Assembly (NCBI GenBank): GCA_023443865.1
Contig: JAEZST010000011.1
Span: forward strand, 1-64,000
DNA length: 64,000 bases
Direction: 5' to 3'
Source of the DNA: Spirochaetota bacterium
GTDB lineage: Bacteria > Spirochaetota > Spirochaetia > Treponematales > Treponemataceae
Each line of letters opens with the position of its first letter. The first letter of the stretch is position 1. This document shows positions 32,207-40,963 of the stretch, piece after piece. The position numbers and the translations under genes are program-made. Below the pieces are notes generated by a model that was not told the DNA's origin, did not search any database, and worked only from the letters and a program-made list of their open reading frames with translations.

Positions 32207-33427
32207 TTAATCCCCCTTGGTGAGCGCGACCACCGGATCGAGCGCGGCGGCGTTCCGCGCGGGCATAAGGCCGAAAAAGAGTCCCACGGCGGCGCTCACG
32301 AGCAGGGCCGTAAACGGGGCGCCGAGCGGTATGATAAAGGGCCATTTCGCGAGGGCCGAGATAACCCGGGCAATCGCGGTTCCGAGCAGGATCCCGATAA
32401 GGCCGCCCGAGAGGCAAATAAAGAGCGATTCGGTCAGGAACTGGGCCATGATGTTCGAGGGACGCGCGCCGATGGCCTTTCGAACCCCGATCTCCCGGGT
32501 GCGCTCCGCCACCGCCACGAGCATGACGTTCATGATGCCGATGCCGCTCACGAAAAGCGATATTCCCGCGATGAAGGCGACCACCGCGGTAACGGCGGCG
32601 AATATGGTCCGAATGGCCCCGAGCGCGCCCTCGATTTTCTCCACCTTAAAGCGGGAGACGCCGTCCACGGTCCCGTACATCCGATTGAGATACGACTCGA
32701 TGGAGTCGGCGGTACGATCGATCGAGTCGATCGATTCCGCGCGGACCATGAGCTCGAATACGCGCGGGGAGCCGATCCAGGACCAGTCCAGGGTGCGCTC
32801 AAGCGCCGAATAGGGGAAAAAGACCGTTTCGCGGTTCGTTCCGTCGTTTATCAGGCTCTCCGAATCTCCCTGCGCCACGATACCCACGACCGTATAGTCG
32901 AAGGACCCTACCGTCAGGGGCGAGCCCAGGGCGTCGCCGTCGGGAAAGAAGGCCGAGGCGTAGTCTTCGGTGATGACGCATACCTTCGCGAGGGTTTCCT
33001 CGTCGGCGCGGTTGAGCGCGCGCCCGGAGAGAAAAACGCGGGGCCATATCTCGAAATAGCCGGGGTCAACGCCGCGTAAGCGCACGCTGCGCGAGACCGT
33101 GCCCCGAACCGCGTCGCGGTATTGGCTATAAATCCGGACGACCAGGGCTCCGGCGTTTAGCTCCCGCATTGCCTCCACGTCGCGGTTCGTCATATACGCG
33201 GGCCGGACCGAGTAATCGGCGACCTCCCAGTTGCTGTACACGACGATGAGGCGCGCGCCGATGGAATCGGCCTGATCGATGAATTTGCGGCTCATCATCG
33301 CCCCCGCCGACATGACCGCGACGACCGAGGCCGTCCCGATGATCATGCCCAGGAGCGACAGGAAAGTGCGGAATTTGTTGTGGGTTATCGCGTCGGCCGC
33401 TTCCGCGATGCCGTCGATCGTCCTCAC
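32207..33427 (-). CDS. FtsX/MacB-type ABC permease 1
   Basis: 406 residues from GTG 33427, which overlaps the stop of the ATPase gene (GTGA). The longer open frame back to 33883 lies inside the ATPase gene and is a shadow. It has an N-terminal helix (FLSLLGMIIGTASVVAVMSAG), a large periplasmic domain of about 220 residues and three C-terminal helices. VAERTREIGVRKAIGARPSNIMAQFL is the family coupling motif. It is paralogous to permease 2, so the complex is probably a heterodimer driven by the ATPase from 33424. Confidence 0.88.
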   Translation of the reverse strand: MRTIDGIAEAADAITHNKFRTFLSLLGMIIGTASVVAVMSAGAMMSRKFIDQADSIGARLIVVYSNWEVADYSVRPAYMTNRDVEAMRELNAGALVVRIYSQYRDAVRGTVSRSVRLRGVDPGYFEIWPRVFLSGRALNRADEETLAKVCVITEDYASAFFPDGDALGSPLTVGSFDYTVVGIVAQGDSESLINDGTNRETVFFPYSALERTLDWSWIGSPRVFELMVRAESIDSIDRTADSIESYLNRMYGTVDGVSRFKVEKIEGALGAIRTIFAAVTAVVAFIAGISLFVSGIGIMNVMLVAVAERTREIGVRKAIGARPSNIMAQFLTESLFICLSGGLIGILLGTAIARVISALAKWPFIIPLGAPFTALLVSAAVGLFFGLMPARNAAALDPVVALTKGD

Positions 33428-34110
33428 GGCCGGACCCCGACTCTCTCGTCGGACCAGATGAGGCCGTCGCGGATATGCACGATCCGTTTCGCGCGCATCG
33501 CGACGTCGCTCTCGTGGGTAACCATGACTACCGTCGCCCCGGATTCGTTCAGGCTCCGGAACAGCTCGAGGATATCCTCGCCGGTCTTGGAGTCGAGGTT
33601 TCCCGTGGGCTCGTCGGCGAAGAGGATTCGGGGCTTCACGACCAGGGCGCGGGCGATCGCCACCCGCTGCCGCTGCCCGCCGGAAAGCTCGTTCGGCCGG
33701 TGGTGGGCCCGGTCGGTAAGCCCTACCCGCTCCAGGGCCTCCAGGGCCAGTTCCCGCCTCGCGCGGGGCTTGACCCCCGCGTAAATCAGGGGCAGCTCCA
33801 CGTTGCGAAGGGCGTTCATGCGCGGCAGGAGGTTGAAGGTCTGGAAGATAAAGCCTATTTTCCGGTTTCGGATATCGGCGCATTCGTCGTCGCCGAGGGT
33901 CGAAACGTCTTCCCCGTCGAGAAAGTAGCTGCCCTCCGTCGGGCGGTCAAGCACGCCGATGATATTCATCAGGGTCGATTTTCCCGAGCCCGAGGGGCCC
34001 ATGATCGCGACGTACTCGCCCTCGCCCACGGAAAGGTCAATGCCCTTGAGGACCTTCACCTCGTTTTTGCCCTGCTGATAGTTTTTATAAATGCCTTCGA
34101 GCCGTATCAT
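33424..34110 (-). CDS. MacB/LolD-type ABC ATPase
   Basis: This 228-residue protein is a complete nucleotide-binding subunit: Walker A GPSGSGKST, Q-loop FIFQTFNLLP, signature LSGGQRQR, Walker B ILFADEPTGNLDS and H-loop THESD. The ADEPTGNLDS form is typical of the MacB/LolD/FtsE group. It is encoded between the adaptor gene and the permeases with 4-nt overlaps on both sides, so it should energise the two FtsX-like permeases. Substrate may be a lipoprotein, peptide, macrolide or siderophore-like compound; the sequence does not say which. Confidence 0.92.
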   Translation of the reverse strand: MIRLEGIYKNYQQGKNEVKVLKGIDLSVGEGEYVAIMGPSGSGKSTLMNIIGVLDRPTEGSYFLDGEDVSTLGDDECADIRNRKIGFIFQTFNLLPRMNALRNVELPLIYAGVKPRARRELALEALERVGLTDRAHHRPNELSGGQRQRVAIARALVVKPRILFADEPTGNLDSKTGEDILELFRSLNESGATVVMVTHESDVAMRAKRIVHIRDGLIWSDERVGVRP

Positions 34111-35528
34111 TTCTTTGGGGCCTGCGCCGCTCGGGCCGCGTCAGTGATGCCCGCGCCCTCGGTTACCCGGTTCAGCTGATCGATAACGACGCGCTCGCCT
34201 TCCGCCACGCCGGAGAGAACCTCGACGGTACTGACCGTGCTCGCGCCGATGGTGATTTCCCTGCGCGCCGCCCGGTAAATGGTTTCTTGCGGCTGCTTGG
34301 CCCGATCCTCGGGCGCGGCGGCCCCGTCGGAAGCGTCGGCGCCGTCGGGGGTAGAGGCATCGTCGGCGTTCGAGGCGTCGGCAGCGCCGTCGGGGTTAGC
34401 CGCGCCTTCGGGAGTAGCCGCGCCGTCGGCGACCGCCACCCACACCGCCGGGGGGTTCGCGCCGGGGATGAGGGCCGAGGCGGGAACGGTTATGGCGTCC
34501 GGGGCGAGCACGGAAGTTATGCGCGCCATGCAGGAGGCGCCCGACAGGTACCGCGCGCCGTCGAGATCGAGCGAGACGCGTACCTTGCACACGCGGCCGT
34601 TCCCGTCGTTCTTCACGATGGGCCAAATCCTGCTTACCGTGCCGGGAATTTTCGTGCCGAGCATGGAATCGGCGGTTACCTCCACCGGCAGGCCCTCGCT
34701 TATTTTCCCGATATCCACTTCGTCGACGTTTACCTCGGCCATTACCGATTCGCCGTCTTCGACGCGGGCGACCACCGTTTCGTTGAGGAGCCGGGAGCCC
34801 GTCGCCACCGTTATCTCGGTAACCGTTCCAGGCCCGTCCGCCTTGATGACGCAGCCTTCCAGGGCGCGTCGGGCGCCCTCGACGGAAAGCTCAGCCCGCC
34901 GATAGGAAGGAGACCGCGAGATGACCCGCCCGTCCGACGAGGGGTCGAGCGAGGGCTCGCCGCCCGCGGGAAGTCCCTGGGCCAGGGCCAGTTTTGCCAT
35001 GGCGTCGGCGAGGGTAGCCTTTGCCTGCTCGAAGGACTCGACCGTCTTGCGGTAATCCTCTTCGGAGAGGCCGTCGACTGCCTTTAAGCTCTCGGCGTTC
35101 TTCGCGGCGCGTTCCGCCTGGTCGAGCGCGAGGGTTCGGTCGCGCACCGCCGCCCGAAGCGAGAAGAGCTCCACGGAGAGGTTTCTCCGCGTTTCCTCTA
35201 GGGCGATTTCCGCCGCGTTCAGGGCTTCCCGGGAATCGCGCTCGTCCACCACCGCGATGATATCGCCCCGCTTCACGCGGTCGCCGGGCTTTACGTACAC
35301 CCGGCTGACGATACCCACGGTCTTGCTCGCGACCACCGTATACCGGTCCGCCAAAAAGCTCCCCGAGGCAGAGACGCGTTCCTCCAGCGGTCCGCGGACC
35401 GCGACGGCGAGGGAGGCGGCAAGGGGTTGGTCGCCCGTGCCCCGGGAGCGGTTAAAGAGCGCGAACGCCGCGATGCCGACTAAGGCGACGGCGCACAGCG
35501 CGATAATGGTTTTCCCTTTTTTTTTCAT
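34107..35528 (-). CDS. MacA-type periplasmic adaptor (membrane fusion protein)
   Basis: 473 residues from ATG 35528. An N-terminal membrane anchor (IIALCAVALVGIAAFALF) precedes a biotinyl-lipoyl-like half (VVASKTVGIVSRVYVKPGDRVKRGDIIAVVD). A coiled-coil hairpin of about 100 residues, the second lipoyl half and beta-barrel domains follow. Near residue 375-420 lies an Ala/Asp/Pro-rich low-complexity insertion made of repeats like PDGAADAS, unusual for the family and perhaps a flexible loop. It should bridge the MacB-like permeases to the TolC-like protein encoded just upstream. It overlaps both neighbouring genes by 4 nt. Confidence 0.9.
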   Translation of the reverse strand: MKKKGKTIIALCAVALVGIAAFALFNRSRGTGDQPLAASLAVAVRGPLEERVSASGSFLADRYTVVASKTVGIVSRVYVKPGDRVKRGDIIAVVDERDSREALNAAEIALEETRRNLSVELFSLRAAVRDRTLALDQAERAAKNAESLKAVDGLSEEDYRKTVESFEQAKATLADAMAKLALAQGLPAGGEPSLDPSSDGRVISRSPSYRRAELSVEGARRALEGCVIKADGPGTVTEITVATGSRLLNETVVARVEDGESVMAEVNVDEVDIGKISEGLPVEVTADSMLGTKIPGTVSRIWPIVKNDGNGRVCKVRVSLDLDGARYLSGASCMARITSVLAPDAITVPASALIPGANPPAVWVAVADGAATPEGAANPDGAADASNADDASTPDGADASDGAAAPEDRAKQPQETIYRAARREITIGASTVSTVEVLSGVAEGERVVIDQLNRVTEGAGITDAARAAQAPKK

Positions 35529-36964
35529 TGCAGTATTTCCTTTACTAAATCTCTCGGATCGAGGCCGCAAAAGGCGTAGATATCGAGAAGGGCGGTAAAC
35601 CGGGCCGAGCGGGCGTCCTCGAGGCTCGAGCGCGCCTCGAGCGCCGCCGCCTCGGCGCGATCCACGTCGAGCTGGGTGGCGGTTTGGCCCGCGTACGCCG
35701 ACCGCACGTCAATGAGGCGCGACTCCGCGGCGGAAAGGAGGTCTTCCCTGAGCGAGACGCGGGAGCGGGCGCTCGTGAGGGCGTCGCGGAGCGTGCGGAG
35801 GGTATCGAGCGAGGCGCGGCGGGCCGTTTCCTCGCTGAGGAGGGCGGCGTCGCGGCGGGCGTCGGCCGCCTCGCGTTTTGCCGCGCCGAGACCCGAGGGC
35901 AGGGGGACGGTCACGGAGGCCTGGGCGCTCCAGACGCCCTTATCGGCGGCGTCGTATTCCTCACGGGAGCGCGAGGCCGGGCCCGGAAGCGTGGCCGAGG
36001 AGGAAAGCGCGAAACGGGGGGCGTTCTCGGTTCCCGCCAAGATCCGCTCCATCTCGGCGATTTCCCGCGCGCGGGTCGCCGACCGTATCGCCGCGGAAGG
36101 GTAATCCGCCACGCCCTGCGCGAGGGCCTCGAACCGCGCGTCCTGATCCCGTCCGGGGGCGGCGATCCTCGCGAGGTCAATCTCGGCCCCGTCGACGCCG
36201 GTCGCGGCGCTTAAGGCCCGCAGCTTTCGGTCGCGGGCGAGCGCCGCCTCGAGGGCGACCAGCCGCGCCTCGTCGGCGGCCTTTTCCGCCTTCGCCAGCT
36301 CGTAGTAACCGAGCGTTCCCTGGTCTCGCCGTACCTGGGCGATGGCCAATTCGCGCGACGCGAGTGAAGCGTTCCGTTCCGCGATTTCCCTCGCCCGATC
36401 CGCGGCGGCGGCATCGAGGGCGAGGCGGAGCGCCGAGTCGACGGTTTCGCGCTCCTTGGCGGAGGCGGCTTCCCGCGCGCCCTCGAGGGGAAGGTCTATG
36501 GCCGCGGCCCGCGCCGCGCCGGTGAGCCGCGTATCGATTAGGCGCCCGTTCACCAGGACGGGAACGGTGGCGCCTGCCTTTACCGTAACCGTGTCGGATT
36601 CGACCGTTCCCTTGTCCTCGAATCCGTAGTCCGCGCCGAGGGAAAGCGTTGAGCCGGCGACCGACGAGGTACTCGCCGACAGGGATCCGCCCGAGGAAAA
36701 CGCGCGCGTCGCGTCGGCGTTCGGGGAATCGATACGGTCCGAGAGGCCCGCGTTTACGCTCGCGTTACCCGAAAGGAGACGTTCCGCCCGCGCGGCGGCG
36801 GCGTTGGCTTCCGCGGCCGCGAGCTCTTTCGAGGCCTTTAAAAGATCGAGGTTGCGCGCCAGCGACGCTTCCGCGAGGGTCCACAGGTAGGGCGTTTCGA
36901 GGCCGGAAGCGGAGAGGGAGGCGGCGAAGGCAAAGAGGCACGTAAGGACGGTTTTTGAATGCAT
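35525..36964 (-). CDS. TolC-like outer membrane efflux protein
   Basis: 479 residues from ATG 36964 (AAGGA upstream). A signal peptide ends SASGLE and the rest is mostly long alpha-helices with two internally similar halves (LARNLDLLKASKELAAAEANAAAARAE... and later SRVSLREDLLSAAESRLIDVRSAY), the TolC/OEP fold. It should form the trimeric outer-membrane duct for the MacA/MacB-like complex encoded downstream. Sequence is very Ala/Arg-rich, partly from the high GC content. It is the first gene of the five-gene export operon. Confidence 0.88.
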   Translation of the reverse strand: MHSKTVLTCLFAFAASLSASGLETPYLWTLAEASLARNLDLLKASKELAAAEANAAAARAERLLSGNASVNAGLSDRIDSPNADATRAFSSGGSLSASTSSVAGSTLSLGADYGFEDKGTVESDTVTVKAGATVPVLVNGRLIDTRLTGAARAAAIDLPLEGAREAASAKERETVDSALRLALDAAAADRAREIAERNASLASRELAIAQVRRDQGTLGYYELAKAEKAADEARLVALEAALARDRKLRALSAATGVDGAEIDLARIAAPGRDQDARFEALAQGVADYPSAAIRSATRAREIAEMERILAGTENAPRFALSSSATLPGPASRSREEYDAADKGVWSAQASVTVPLPSGLGAAKREAADARRDAALLSEETARRASLDTLRTLRDALTSARSRVSLREDLLSAAESRLIDVRSAYAGQTATQLDVDRAEAAALEARSSLEDARSARFTALLDIYAFCGLDPRDLVKEILQ

Positions 36965-37188
36965 ATTCGTTTTCCTTATTGGGTGAACCGGAAAATCGTG
37001 CAATGGTTACGTACGGTCGGCGGGAGCGCGGTTATTTTTTAAAGAACGCGGGCCGATTCCCCGACTTTGAACGCTTCGGGGCGGCGAACGGGCATACCCG
37101 CGATTTTTTCGGTATCACCTTCGCCTGTCAGTATAAGGACGGGCGGACCCTTGTCAATCCGCTCGGGACAATGTACCTCGCCCCCGCA

Positions 37189-37252
37189 AGGACGCGCGAA
37201 CGCGGGGGCTCCGCGCGCGGCCCTCTCTCCCCGCCTCCCTCATTCTGCCTCG
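37189..37252. repeat. GC-rich intergenic repeat, copy 4 (divergent)
   Basis: Contains CGCGAACGCGGGGGCTCCGCGCGCGG followed by CATTCTGCCTCGGC, clearly related to copies 1-3. It ends at the stop codon of the leucine-rich-repeat gene. The stretch 36965-37188 upstream of it holds no gene. Confidence 0.55.
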
Positions 37253-37255
37253 GCC

Positions 37256-38164
37256 TTATTCCGGAACGCCTTCCTTGATCAGGCTGCCCCCGGCGCGAAG
37301 GCCGGCGAGCCAGCGCTCCTGGGCGGCCGTCCAGCGGATCGCGCTGCCTTCCAGTTGGAGGGTTTTCAGGTTACGCAGGGCCGTGAAGGTTTCGGGGACG
37401 CGGGTAAGGGCGTTTCCCTTGGCGATGAGGTATTCGAGGTTGGCGCAGGAGCCGAGGCTCGGGGGAAGCGTTTCAAGGCCGTTGTCCGAGAGGGCCAATT
37501 CGCGAAGCGAGAGCATGCCCGCGAAGACGTCGCCGAGCTCCTTGAAGCGGTTTCCGTAGAGGGAAAGTTCGCCCAATGCCGAGAGTTGGCCGAGCGCCGG
37601 GGGAAGGGCGCTGAGGCGGTTCCCCCCGAGGGTGAGGATTTCGAGGCGCTTTAATTCCCCGATCCATTCGGGAATTTCGGCGATGTCGTTGTGAAAGAGC
37701 GCCAGTACCTTTAGGTTCTCGAAGCCGCGAAGCCACGGGGGTATTTCGCGCAAGCCCAGCCGGGCGAGGATGAGTTCCTCGAGGTCGGTCCGTTCCCGCA
37801 GCCAGGCCGGAAAATCGGCGAGGGGATTCCCGCTCACGTTGAGGCTCTTCAGGCTTTTGAGGCCGTTCATGGACTCGCTCAGGTCGGTAAACCGGTTGTC
37901 GATGAGCGAGAGGGCTTCCAGTCGGGGCAGGGCGTAGAGCTCGGCCGGAAGGGAGCTCAGGCAATTGCGGTTGAGGTCCAACCGCCGCAGTCGGGTGAGA
38001 TTCCCGACGGAAGGCGGCAGGGATTCCAGTTTTTTATTGTTGAGGCGAATCTCGACGATTTCGCCCCCTTCGCGGGCGTATCCGAAGTGCTTGTAGTCGA
38101 AGCGGTCCACGAGGGGAAGCTCTTCGCCTAAAAGATCGCCGATGTCGCGCAGGAATTCATTCAT
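37256..38164 (-). CDS. Cytoplasmic leucine-rich-repeat protein
   Basis: This 302-residue protein is built from about ten 23-residue leucine-rich repeats (pattern L-x-x-L-x-L-x-x-N-x-L-x-x-L-P), for example LRRLDLNRNCLSSLPAEL and LEILTLGGNRLSALPPAL. It belongs to the short bacterial or 'treponemal/SDS22-like' class, presumably a protein-binding scaffold. No signal peptide or membrane segment is seen, so it is likely cytoplasmic, unlike the better-known surface LRR proteins of treponemes. The ATG has a weak ribosome-binding site. It stands alone between the export operon and the LeuA-family gene. Partner unknown. Confidence 0.85.
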   Translation of the reverse strand: MNEFLRDIGDLLGEELPLVDRFDYKHFGYAREGGEIVEIRLNNKKLESLPPSVGNLTRLRRLDLNRNCLSSLPAELYALPRLEALSLIDNRFTDLSESMNGLKSLKSLNVSGNPLADFPAWLRERTDLEELILARLGLREIPPWLRGFENLKVLALFHNDIAEIPEWIGELKRLEILTLGGNRLSALPPALGQLSALGELSLYGNRFKELGDVFAGMLSLRELALSDNGLETLPPSLGSCANLEYLIAKGNALTRVPETFTALRNLKTLQLEGSAIRWTAAQERWLAGLRAGGSLIKEGVPE

Positions 38165-38291
38165 ATTTCGAAGGTACGGAATACGGCGACGGCGGGCAAG
38201 CGAGGGAGAAATCGCCTTCGCCGGTCATCTTACACTATTTTTAACCGTTTTTTTCATGATATCGAGTTCATTTTATTGACGATTTTCGGCG

Positions 38292-38297
38292 TATAAT
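38292..38297 (+). promoter_or_regulatory. -10 box upstream of the LeuA-family gene
   Basis: A consensus TATAAT lies 31 nt upstream of the ATG at 38329. No good -35 lies at 17 nt; TTCATT at 38267 is the nearest candidate (19-nt spacing), and a TTGACG at 38276 is too close. Confidence 0.45.
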
Positions 38298-38328
38298 GCG
38301 AGTATCGTGTACAAGCAGGAGGTTGTAT

Positions 38329-40152
38329 ATGGATTTAATAAAGCATAAAACGCCGCATTTCCCGTTACGGGAGACCGACGATCCGGAACTGTACCGCGAC
38401 CAGTTTCCCTTCGAGGCGGTTCCGCGAATCCGTTTCGACGGCGTGGAGGTCCCCGTGAACGTTCCGGGGGATATCTGGATTACGGATACCACGTTTCGTG
38501 ACGGCCAACAGTCGCGCCCTCCGTATACCCCGGAACAGATCGCCCATATTTATAACCTCATGCACCGCCTGGGAGGCGAGAAAGGCCTGATCCGACAGAC
38601 CGAGTTCTTCATTTACAGCGAGAAGGACCGCGAGGCCCTGGCGCTCTGCCAGGCGCAAAACCACCGGTATCCCGAGATCACCAGCTGGATACGGGCGGAT
38701 TCGGGCGACTTTCGGCTCGTGAAGTCGCTGGGCCTGAAGGAGACGGGCATACTCACCTCGGTTTCCGATTACCATATCTTTCTCAAGCTGAAAAGCAACC
38801 GGGCCAAGATCATGGACCAATACCTCGGCATCGTGAGGGAATGCCTGGCCGAGGGCATCGTTCCCCGCTGCCATTTCGAGGACATAACCCGCGCGGACAT
38901 TCACGGCTTTTGCCTGCCCCTGGCGGAAGAGCTTCTCAAGCTCGCGCAGGATTCGAAGATTCCGGTAAAGGTTCGCCTGTGCGACACCATGGGCTACGGC
39001 GTAACGTATCCCGGTGCCGTGCTCCCGCGCTCGGTGCCCCGAATGGCGCACGCCTTCCGCACCGAGCTCGGCTATCCGGCGGAATGGCTCGAGTGGCACG
39101 GGCACAACGACTTTCACAAGGTGCACGTAAACGCCGCGACCGCGTGGCTCTACGGCTGCTCGGCGAACAACGCAAGCCTTCTCGGGTACGGCGAGCGCAC
39201 CGGTAACCCGCCGCTCGAGGCCGCGGTCATCGAGTACATGTCGCTCACCGGCGACGATTCGATAGACCTGACGGTGATCACCGAGATCGCCGACTATTTC
39301 CGAAACGATGTGGAGGCGATTATCCCGGCGAACTACCCCTTCGTGGGCGAGGACTTCAACACGACCCGCGCGGGAATCCACGCCGACGGGATACTCAAGA
39401 ACCCGGAAATCTACAATATCTTCGACACGGAAAAGATCCTGAACCGCCCGATCCGCACGATGGTAACCGACAAGTCCGGGTACGCCGGCATCGCGCGCTG
39501 GCTCAACGAGAACGTGCCCCTGATCAGGCAGGGGAAACGGGCGGGGGTGACCAAGCGGCACCCGGGGATCAAGTACATCGTGACCTGGGTAGAGGAAGAA
39601 TACCGGGACGGGCGCACCACCGCCATCTCGGCGGACGAGCTCATGGCCTACGCGCGGCGTTACCTGCCCGGCCTTTTCGAGTCCGACTTCGACCGGGTCA
39701 AGGAAGAGGCGATCCGCATCGCGAGCGCCCTCGCCGAAAGCGTCGCCGACGCGCCCGAGCTCGCGAACCTGGAACCGTCCGAGATGGACGAATACCTGGA
39801 GGCGATCGTGAAGCGGGAGGGCTCGATCCAGCTTTTGGCCATCACCAACACCGAGGGGCAGCGGATCAGCCAAATTTACGCCCAGCACGGGGAGAAGGCG
39901 CTGTTCCGCAACCTCCTGACGAAGGACTTCAAGGAAAGCCAATGGTTCGCGGAGGTGCTTCGCACGGGCGAGCCGTATTTCTCGCACCTCTTTTTCTCGA
40001 AGTACACGGACCGGCTCATACTCACCGCCGGCATGCCGCTCAAGGCCAGGGACGGCACGGTACGCGCCGTGATCGACATTGACTTCCGCTTTGACGAGCT
40101 GGTGAAGCTCATAAACGACCTGCCCGAGGGAATCGCCGGGGAGAAGGAATAG
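38329..40152 (+). CDS. LeuA/homocitrate/Re-citrate synthase-family enzyme fused to a Cache-like domain
   Basis: 607 residues from ATG 38329 (AGGAGG upstream). Residues 40-420 form a DRE-TIM metallolyase: TDTTFRDGQQSRPPYT, a catalytic/metal region WHGHNDFHKVH and GYGERTGNPPLE. Such enzymes condense acetyl-CoA with a 2-oxo acid: 2-isopropylmalate, homocitrate, citramalate or Re-citrate synthase. From about residue 500, a PDC/Cache-like segment follows (ITNTEGQRISQIYAQHG, SQWFAEVLRTGEPYFSHLFFS, LTAGMPLKARDGTVRAVIDID) instead of the LeuA regulatory domain. This suggests small-molecule sensing inside the cytoplasm. The substrate is not determined; the form of the first motif makes Re-citrate synthase a real alternative to LeuA. 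Confidence 0.8.
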   Translation: MDLIKHKTPHFPLRETDDPELYRDQFPFEAVPRIRFDGVEVPVNVPGDIWITDTTFRDGQQSRPPYTPEQIAHIYNLMHRLGGEKGLIRQTEFFIYSEKDREALALCQAQNHRYPEITSWIRADSGDFRLVKSLGLKETGILTSVSDYHIFLKLKSNRAKIMDQYLGIVRECLAEGIVPRCHFEDITRADIHGFCLPLAEELLKLAQDSKIPVKVRLCDTMGYGVTYPGAVLPRSVPRMAHAFRTELGYPAEWLEWHGHNDFHKVHVNAATAWLYGCSANNASLLGYGERTGNPPLEAAVIEYMSLTGDDSIDLTVITEIADYFRNDVEAIIPANYPFVGEDFNTTRAGIHADGILKNPEIYNIFDTEKILNRPIRTMVTDKSGYAGIARWLNENVPLIRQGKRAGVTKRHPGIKYIVTWVEEEYRDGRTTAISADELMAYARRYLPGLFESDFDRVKEEAIRIASALAESVADAPELANLEPSEMDEYLEAIVKREGSIQLLAITNTEGQRISQIYAQHGEKALFRNLLTKDFKESQWFAEVLRTGEPYFSHLFFSKYTDRLILTAGMPLKARDGTVRAVIDIDFRFDELVKLINDLPEGIAGEKE

Positions 40153-40216
40153 GAGTGCCGGGGAAGGGCGTTCGCGGGCCAGGGAATGACGCTCGCGCCC
40201 CGGGCCCCGACGTGCT

Positions 40217-40963
40217 TCAGGTCCTGAAGCGGTAGCCCGTTCCGTGGACGGTCAGTATGTGCCGGGGATTCGCGGGGTCGCGCTCGACTTTTTGGCGGAG
40301 CTTCGCGATATGCTGGTCCAGGGTGCGGGTAGTGCCTCCGTAGGATACGCCCCAAAACCGTTCCAAAAGGTCGTCCCGGGAGTGGACGGTTTCCGGGTTC
40401 GCGTAAAAAAAGCGGAGCAGGTCCACCTCGCGGGAGCTGAGCTCCTGCCTTTCGGTCGTAGCCTCCGATGACGCTTTATCCCCTGCGTCGCCTTCGTCGC
40501 GGCGGCGAAATTCGACCGTAAAGCTCCGGGGGTCTACCGTGCAGTCGCCGAAGGTAAAGGGCTGGGTAGGCCCGATTCCCGCCCGGGAGGCGGTATCGGG
40601 TTCCGAGCGCCGGAGCGCGGCCTTCACGCGGGCGACCAGCTCGCGGACGCCGAAGGGCTTTACGATATAGTCGTCGGCCCCGAGTTCGAGCCCGAGAACC
40701 TTGTCGATTTCCTCCTCCCGCGCGCTCAGGAACACCACGGGGAGGCGGGAGTCGGTCATTCGGACCGCGCGGCACACGTCGTACCCGCTCGCCTTGGGCA
40801 TCATGATATCGAGAAGGGCAAGGTCTATGCCGCCCGCGCGCCAGGCGCCGATTGCCGCCTCGCCGTCCGAAACCGCGGTAACCGCGAAACCCTCCGATTC
40901 CAGGAGGTCCGCGAGGCCTTCCCTGATCGCCGCTTCGTCTTCCGCCACGAGAATACGCTTCAT
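40217..40963 (-). CDS. OmpR/PhoB-family response regulator
   Basis: This 248-residue protein has an N-terminal receiver (acidic pocket VAEDE, phospho-acceptor D52 in LLDIMMP, switch lysine in VKPFG). A C-terminal winged helix follows, with SSREVDLLRFFYAN and GGTTRTLDQHIAKLRQKVE, ending in VHGTGYRF. The linker of about 50 residues is longer than usual. It overlaps the kinase gene by 4 nt (ATGA) and has GGGAGG upstream, so it is the cognate regulator. It probably binds the 11-bp-spaced direct repeats at 44139-44158 upstream of the operon. Confidence 0.93.
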   Translation of the reverse strand: MKRILVAEDEAAIREGLADLLESEGFAVTAVSDGEAAIGAWRAGGIDLALLDIMMPKASGYDVCRAVRMTDSRLPVVFLSAREEEIDKVLGLELGADDYIVKPFGVRELVARVKAALRRSEPDTASRAGIGPTQPFTFGDCTVDPRSFTVEFRRRDEGDAGDKASSEATTERQELSSREVDLLRFFYANPETVHSRDDLLERFWGVSYGGTTRTLDQHIAKLRQKVERDPANPRHILTVHGTGYRFRT

